Below, piece by piece: positions 7,301 through 9,288 of a DNA stretch of 9,288 bases. Positions within the stretch are counted from its first letter, which is position 1; each line of letters starts with the position of its first letter. The translations under genes were made by a program, and so were the position numbers. This stretch comes from an uncultured Campylobacter sp. Its GTDB lineage: Bacteria; Campylobacterota; Campylobacteria; Campylobacterales; Campylobacteraceae. The stretch covers positions 1 to 9,288 of the forward strand of contig NZ_CALIMW010000298.1 in the NCBI RefSeq assembly GCF_938045405.1. Direction: 5' to 3'. The notes beneath the pieces were generated by a model. It ran no database searches and had not been told where the DNA came from. It saw only the letters and a list, made by a program, of their open reading frames with translations.

Positions 7301-7303
7301 ATA
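7298..7303 (-). promoter_or_regulatory. Candidate -10 box of the receptor gene
   Basis: The minus strand reads TATAAT (within TATATAAT), 25 nt upstream of ATG 7272. The predicted transcript would have a short leader of about 15-20 nt, containing the AAGGAG site. Confidence 0.5.
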
Positions 7304-7328
7304 TATTGTGTAAAATACCATTTTATGG

Positions 7329-7341
7329 AATAAATTTTATT
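7329..7341. promoter_or_regulatory. Second AT-rich palindrome between the divergent promoters
   Basis: AATAAA-T-TTTATT is a perfect 6-1-6 inverted repeat, nearly the same as the palindrome at 7286-7300 and centred 42 bp from it (about four helical turns). It lies between the two outward-facing -10 boxes and could serve both genes. The regulator is not identified; because the whole region is AT-rich, chance cannot be ruled out. Confidence 0.35.
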
Positions 7342-7353
7342 AAAATATTTGAA

Positions 7354-7359
7354 TATAAT
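7354..7359 (+). promoter_or_regulatory. Candidate -10 box of the TiaS-like operon
   Basis: TATAAT on the plus strand, 48 nt upstream of ATG 7408 and back-to-back with the receptor promoter. An alternative TATAAA follows at 7367-7372. Confidence 0.4.
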
Positions 7360-7407
7360 TTTATTTTATAAATATTTAAAATCGACTTAAATGTTAAGGC
7401 TTTTAAA

Positions 7408-8136
7408 ATGAAATTTAAATTTCTACTTTGCATTGACGACACGGACGAGCTTGGCGGCGATATTTCTACGGGCCTGCTTGCCGAAGAGATCGCCGCGTTT
7501 GCGGGCTCGTTCGCGCCAGTTTCATTCGTCACGCGCCATCAGCTCTTGCTCGATCCTCGCATCAACTACACCTCGCACAACAGCTCTATGTGCCTGGAGG
7601 CCCGGCTTACCGAGTCGCAAAAGCAGCGCGTGCTGGATTTCGCGCTTGGACTTCTAGAGCGCAAAAGCGCGTCCGGCGCGGAGCCCGGCATCGCGGCGGC
7701 CTTTGAAAAAGATATCTTAAACGTACAAGAACTGATAAATTTCGGCAGAAGCGCAAAGGAGATATTTTTAAGCATGGAGCAGGCGTTTGAGACAGCAAGC
7801 ACACAAAACGTATTTTTAAAAGAGCTAAAAAGCGGCGCTCGCGGCGTCATCGGCGCGCTTGCCGGTATCGGGCTTAGGCTTAGCGGAAACGACGGCAAGA
7901 TCAGAGGCAAATTTGAGCTAAAAGAGTCAAATTTGAGCGTGGCCGAGCTTTTGGGATTAAATTTTATCGAGGCGGTCGCGGATGAAAATTTTAAACCTCT
8001 CTCGCCAGATGAGCGCGTAAATTTAATCGGCGCGCTAAAGCCGGTATTTTTGGATTTCAAGGCGACTTTGCTCGTCAAAAAAGAAGCTGGCGGCGGCTTT
8101 AGAAACTTAAGCGTAAAGGAGCTTAGAGGTTTTTGA
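7408..8136 (+). CDS. TiaS-like TCKD/ferredoxin-like domain protein, bacterial short form
   Basis: A 242-aa cytoplasmic protein resembling the N-terminal half of archaeal TiaS, the enzyme that puts agmatine on C34 of tRNA-Ile2. The opening MKFKFLLCIDDTDELGG carries the DDTD motif (Asp10, Asp11, Asp13) of the TiaS kinase-like domain, followed by GDISTGLLAEEI. The segment INYTSHNSS (52-60) occupies the place of the archaeal NxPWKTRGNG-type loop. The second half has GARGVIGALAGIGLRLSGNDG (from Gly143), like the GLIGALAAIG of the TiaS ferredoxin-like domain. The OB-fold and zinc ribbon of archaeal TiaS (about 420 aa) are missing, and bacteria use lysidine rather than agmatidine at this site, so the substrate must differ. 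AAGG (7396-7399) lies 8 nt before the ATG. The stop overlaps the next start. Fold assignment is fairly sure; function is unknown. Confidence 0.85.
   Translation: MKFKFLLCIDDTDELGGDISTGLLAEEIAAFAGSFAPVSFVTRHQLLLDPRINYTSHNSSMCLEARLTESQKQRVLDFALGLLERKSASGAEPGIAAAFEKDILNVQELINFGRSAKEIFLSMEQAFETASTQNVFLKELKSGARGVIGALAGIGLRLSGNDGKIRGKFELKESNLSVAELLGLNFIEAVADENFKPLSPDERVNLIGALKPVFLDFKATLLVKKEAGGGFRNLSVKELRGF
8125..8129 (+). promoter_or_regulatory. Ribosome-binding site deciding the start of the five-Cys gene
   Basis: AGAGG lies 6 nt before ATG 8136 but only 3 nt before an in-frame TTG at 8133, so the ATG of the TGATG overlap is preferred. Confidence 0.55.
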
Positions 8137-8372
8137 TGCGCACAAATTTTAACGAAAAGGGCGAGTTTAGATTCGGCAAATTTGACTACGAAAAAGCGCG
8201 CAAAATCGCCGAAAACTGCGCAAATTTTAGGCTCGATAACGATGAAGAGGAGATGGTGTGCGGCGGCGAGATCAGCTGCTACGACTGCGCTTTTAGGCGC
8301 TGGAGCGCGGAGAGTTTTACCTGCGCGATACTTTTCGGCGCGATAAAAAATAGGCGAAATTCTAAAATTTAA
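8136..8372 (+). CDS. Small five-cysteine protein coupled to the TiaS-like gene
   Basis: A 78-aa cytoplasmic protein that I cannot name. It has five cysteines: Cys28, Cys42, Cys48, Cys51 and Cys63, arranged C-x13-C-x5-CxxC-x11-C. The core CGGEISCYDCAFRRW (42-56) looks strongly constrained. This pattern fits a zinc site or a small iron-sulfur cluster, though neither can be proved from sequence. The N-terminal part (FGKFDYEKARKIAENC) is helical and charged, and the tail is basic (KNRRNSK). The ATG overlaps the TGA of the TiaS-like gene by one base (TGATG), so the two proteins are probably made in a fixed ratio and may form a complex, the small protein perhaps supplying a metal-binding part that the short TiaS-like protein lacks. 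That last point is inference. No membrane segment or signal peptide is present. Confidence 0.8.
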   Translation: MRTNFNEKGEFRFGKFDYEKARKIAENCANFRLDNDEEEMVCGGEISCYDCAFRRWSAESFTCAILFGAIKNRRNSKI

Positions 8373-9233
8373 AGCGGGTAGCAGCGGGTAAATTTAAAAC
8401 TATTGGGTATTTTTGAATTTGCGGCTTAAAAAAGCGCGAGCCTGCAAAATAGATATTAAAATACAAGATACAAGGCGGCGGACGCGGATACGGTCGCCCA
8501 AATATCGCGCTTCTATATTCGGTATTTAAACGGGCGAGTAAATTTACGGGATTAAAATTTTAAAGAGCAGCAGCGCCGCGTGCCTTAAACGCGGGTGTGA
8601 GCGCAGATCAGACATATCGTAATGCTTGTTGTAAAAGTATAAAGGATTGCACCTCGCCTTTTATCGGCGCGCCGCCGAACGCTGTTTCCGCAAACATTGC
8701 ATCGCTCGCCGAGCTGCGTCGTCTGCGCTGCCGCTTTGAAATTTTGTAGCGCTGAAGTGGTTTAAATTTACACTGCTTGATGGGCTTCGCTTTATCTGTC
8801 ATCTGCGCCGCAACTGCTCTACGTTTGCCATTGTTTTAAATTTACAGCAGCGAAGCGTGTTAGGTTTTAAAATTTCGGCGTTGGTTAAATTTTATCGATC
8901 GGGCTTTTGCCGCGTCGCTTAAAATTTAGCGCCGCCATATCGCTTTAAAATTTTATGTCGCTAAGGCGCACCAAAATTTCAGTTTCGGTATCACAGCGCC
9001 GTGCTTACTTGGAATTTCCGCCACCTACACTACATCAAAATTTATCGCCGCCGAGCTTATTGAAATTTCACAAGGGGCGTAAATTTAATATCACGCCGAG
9101 CCTGTTGCGTCAGAATTTTACATTGCGATTGAGCGCCGAACTTGCGTAGAGGATAGCGCAGAGCCGTGTGCGACCGATTATTGCGCCGAGTTTAAATTTA
9201 ACGCCGTCCGCCCCTAGGCCCGTCCCTCGGGGC
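8373..9233. other. Gene-free region with many AAATTT tracts
   Basis: About 860 bp without a convincing gene on either strand. The two small open frames (8608-8802 minus, 8955-9149 plus) lack ribosome-binding sites and look like low-complexity translation of repeated words. AAATTT or AAAATTT recurs at irregular 17-40 bp steps from about 8760 to 9200, alternating with GC-rich words such as GCGCCG. A 12-bp direct repeat, TTTAAATTTACA, occurs at 8761-8772 and 8835-8846. A hairpin CCGCGT(7-nt loop)ACGCGG lies at 8576-8594 without a U-run. The palindrome CGGCGCGCCG lies at 8665-8674. I see no tRNA, rRNA or CRISPR array here. Confidence 0.6.
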
Positions 9234-9238
9234 CTAGG
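9213..9238 (-). other. GC-rich hairpin enclosing the stop of the YggS-like gene
   Basis: CCTAGGCCC (9213-9221) and GGGCCTAGG (9230-9238) form a 9-bp stem with an 8-nt loop. Each arm carries the hexamer CCTAGG. The TAG stop of the gene entering from the right edge lies in the outer arm. Read on the minus strand, the stem is followed by GGCGGACGGCG and then TTAAATTT, not by a U-run, so it is not a standard intrinsic terminator, but it may protect the transcript's 3' end or stop polymerase together with a factor. Confidence 0.5.
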
Positions 9239-9288
9239 CGTATAAAATTCTACCCAGGCGGATCATGTTCGAGCCGCATTTGATCGCG
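9234..9288 (-). CDS. C-terminal end of a YggS/PLPBP-like protein (partial)
   Basis: The minus strand has an open frame entering from the right edge, with 17 visible codons reading AIKCGSNMIRLGRILYA and then TAG. This matches the usual end of the YggS (PLP homeostasis, alanine-racemase-like N-terminal barrel) family, where a MSxDxxxAIxxGS segment is followed by xxRIGxxIFG. The Gly-Ser pair and Arg in that block bind the phosphate of pyridoxal 5'-phosphate. Only about 7% of a typical 210-230-aa protein is seen, so the name rests on a short motif. The stop codon sits in a hairpin stem. The rest of the gene is outside the window. Confidence 0.5.
   Translation of the reverse strand, partial: AIKCGSNMIRLGRILYA

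Noticed and set aside
7566..8078. 170-codon minus-strand open frame opposite the TiaS-like gene
   Set aside because: It is Ser/Lys/Pro-rich and antisense to a gene with clear family motifs; a shadow frame.
8608..8802. 64-codon minus-strand open frame in the gene-free region
   Set aside because: No Shine-Dalgarno site before the ATG, Arg/Lys-rich low-complexity middle (KRQRRRRSS) and no recognisable domain; best explained as chance.
8955..9149. 64-codon plus-strand open frame in the gene-free region
   Set aside because: The protein simply reads the repeated AAATTT and GC-rich words (SPPSLL, ITPSLL), with no ribosome-binding site.

Overview
The window looks like a chromosomal segment of a Campylobacter species, probably one of the less AT-rich oral or enteric ones (C. 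gracilis, showae, rectus, curvus or concisus type). The reasons are the very frequent words TAAATTT and AAAATTTTA in and between genes, mixed with GC-rich codons, extended or TATAAT-like -10 boxes without clear -35 boxes, and the family content. This is a judgement from sequence style, not a database match.

Layout, left to right. Positions 1-178 hold nothing I can call. Positions 179-1973 hold three minus-strand genes: an SF0329-like small protein (179-640), a one-helix membrane-anchored protein (773-1297) and an uncharacterised 227-aa cytoplasmic protein (1290-1973); the last two overlap by 8 bp. Positions 2170-7272 hold a complete minus-strand uptake system for a metal chelate: a TonB-dependent outer-membrane receptor (5236-7272), a periplasmic binding protein (3928-4977), a FecCD permease (2916-3917) and a FecE-type ATPase (2170-2916). 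The ABC genes are tightly packed. The receptor is 258 bp upstream of the binding-protein start, and an extended -10 promoter lies in that gap. Together they would move a chelated metal or related cofactor across both membranes; the substrate cannot be read from the sequence.

Divergent from the receptor, behind an AT-rich 135-bp region with facing -10 boxes and two near-identical palindromes, lies a translationally coupled plus-strand pair. The first gene (7408-8136) encodes a bacterial short form of the archaeal TiaS fold (DDTD motif and ferredoxin-like GALAxIG segment) without the OB-fold and zinc-ribbon part. The second (8136-8372) encodes a 78-aa protein with five cysteines. This pair is the most interesting part of the window: its function is unknown, and its position suggests a link to the uptake system. 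Positions 8373-9233 are gene-free, with many AAATTT tracts. The right edge cuts off the C-terminal end of a minus-strand gene that reads like the YggS/PLPBP pyridoxal-phosphate-binding family, with its stop codon inside a GC-rich hairpin.
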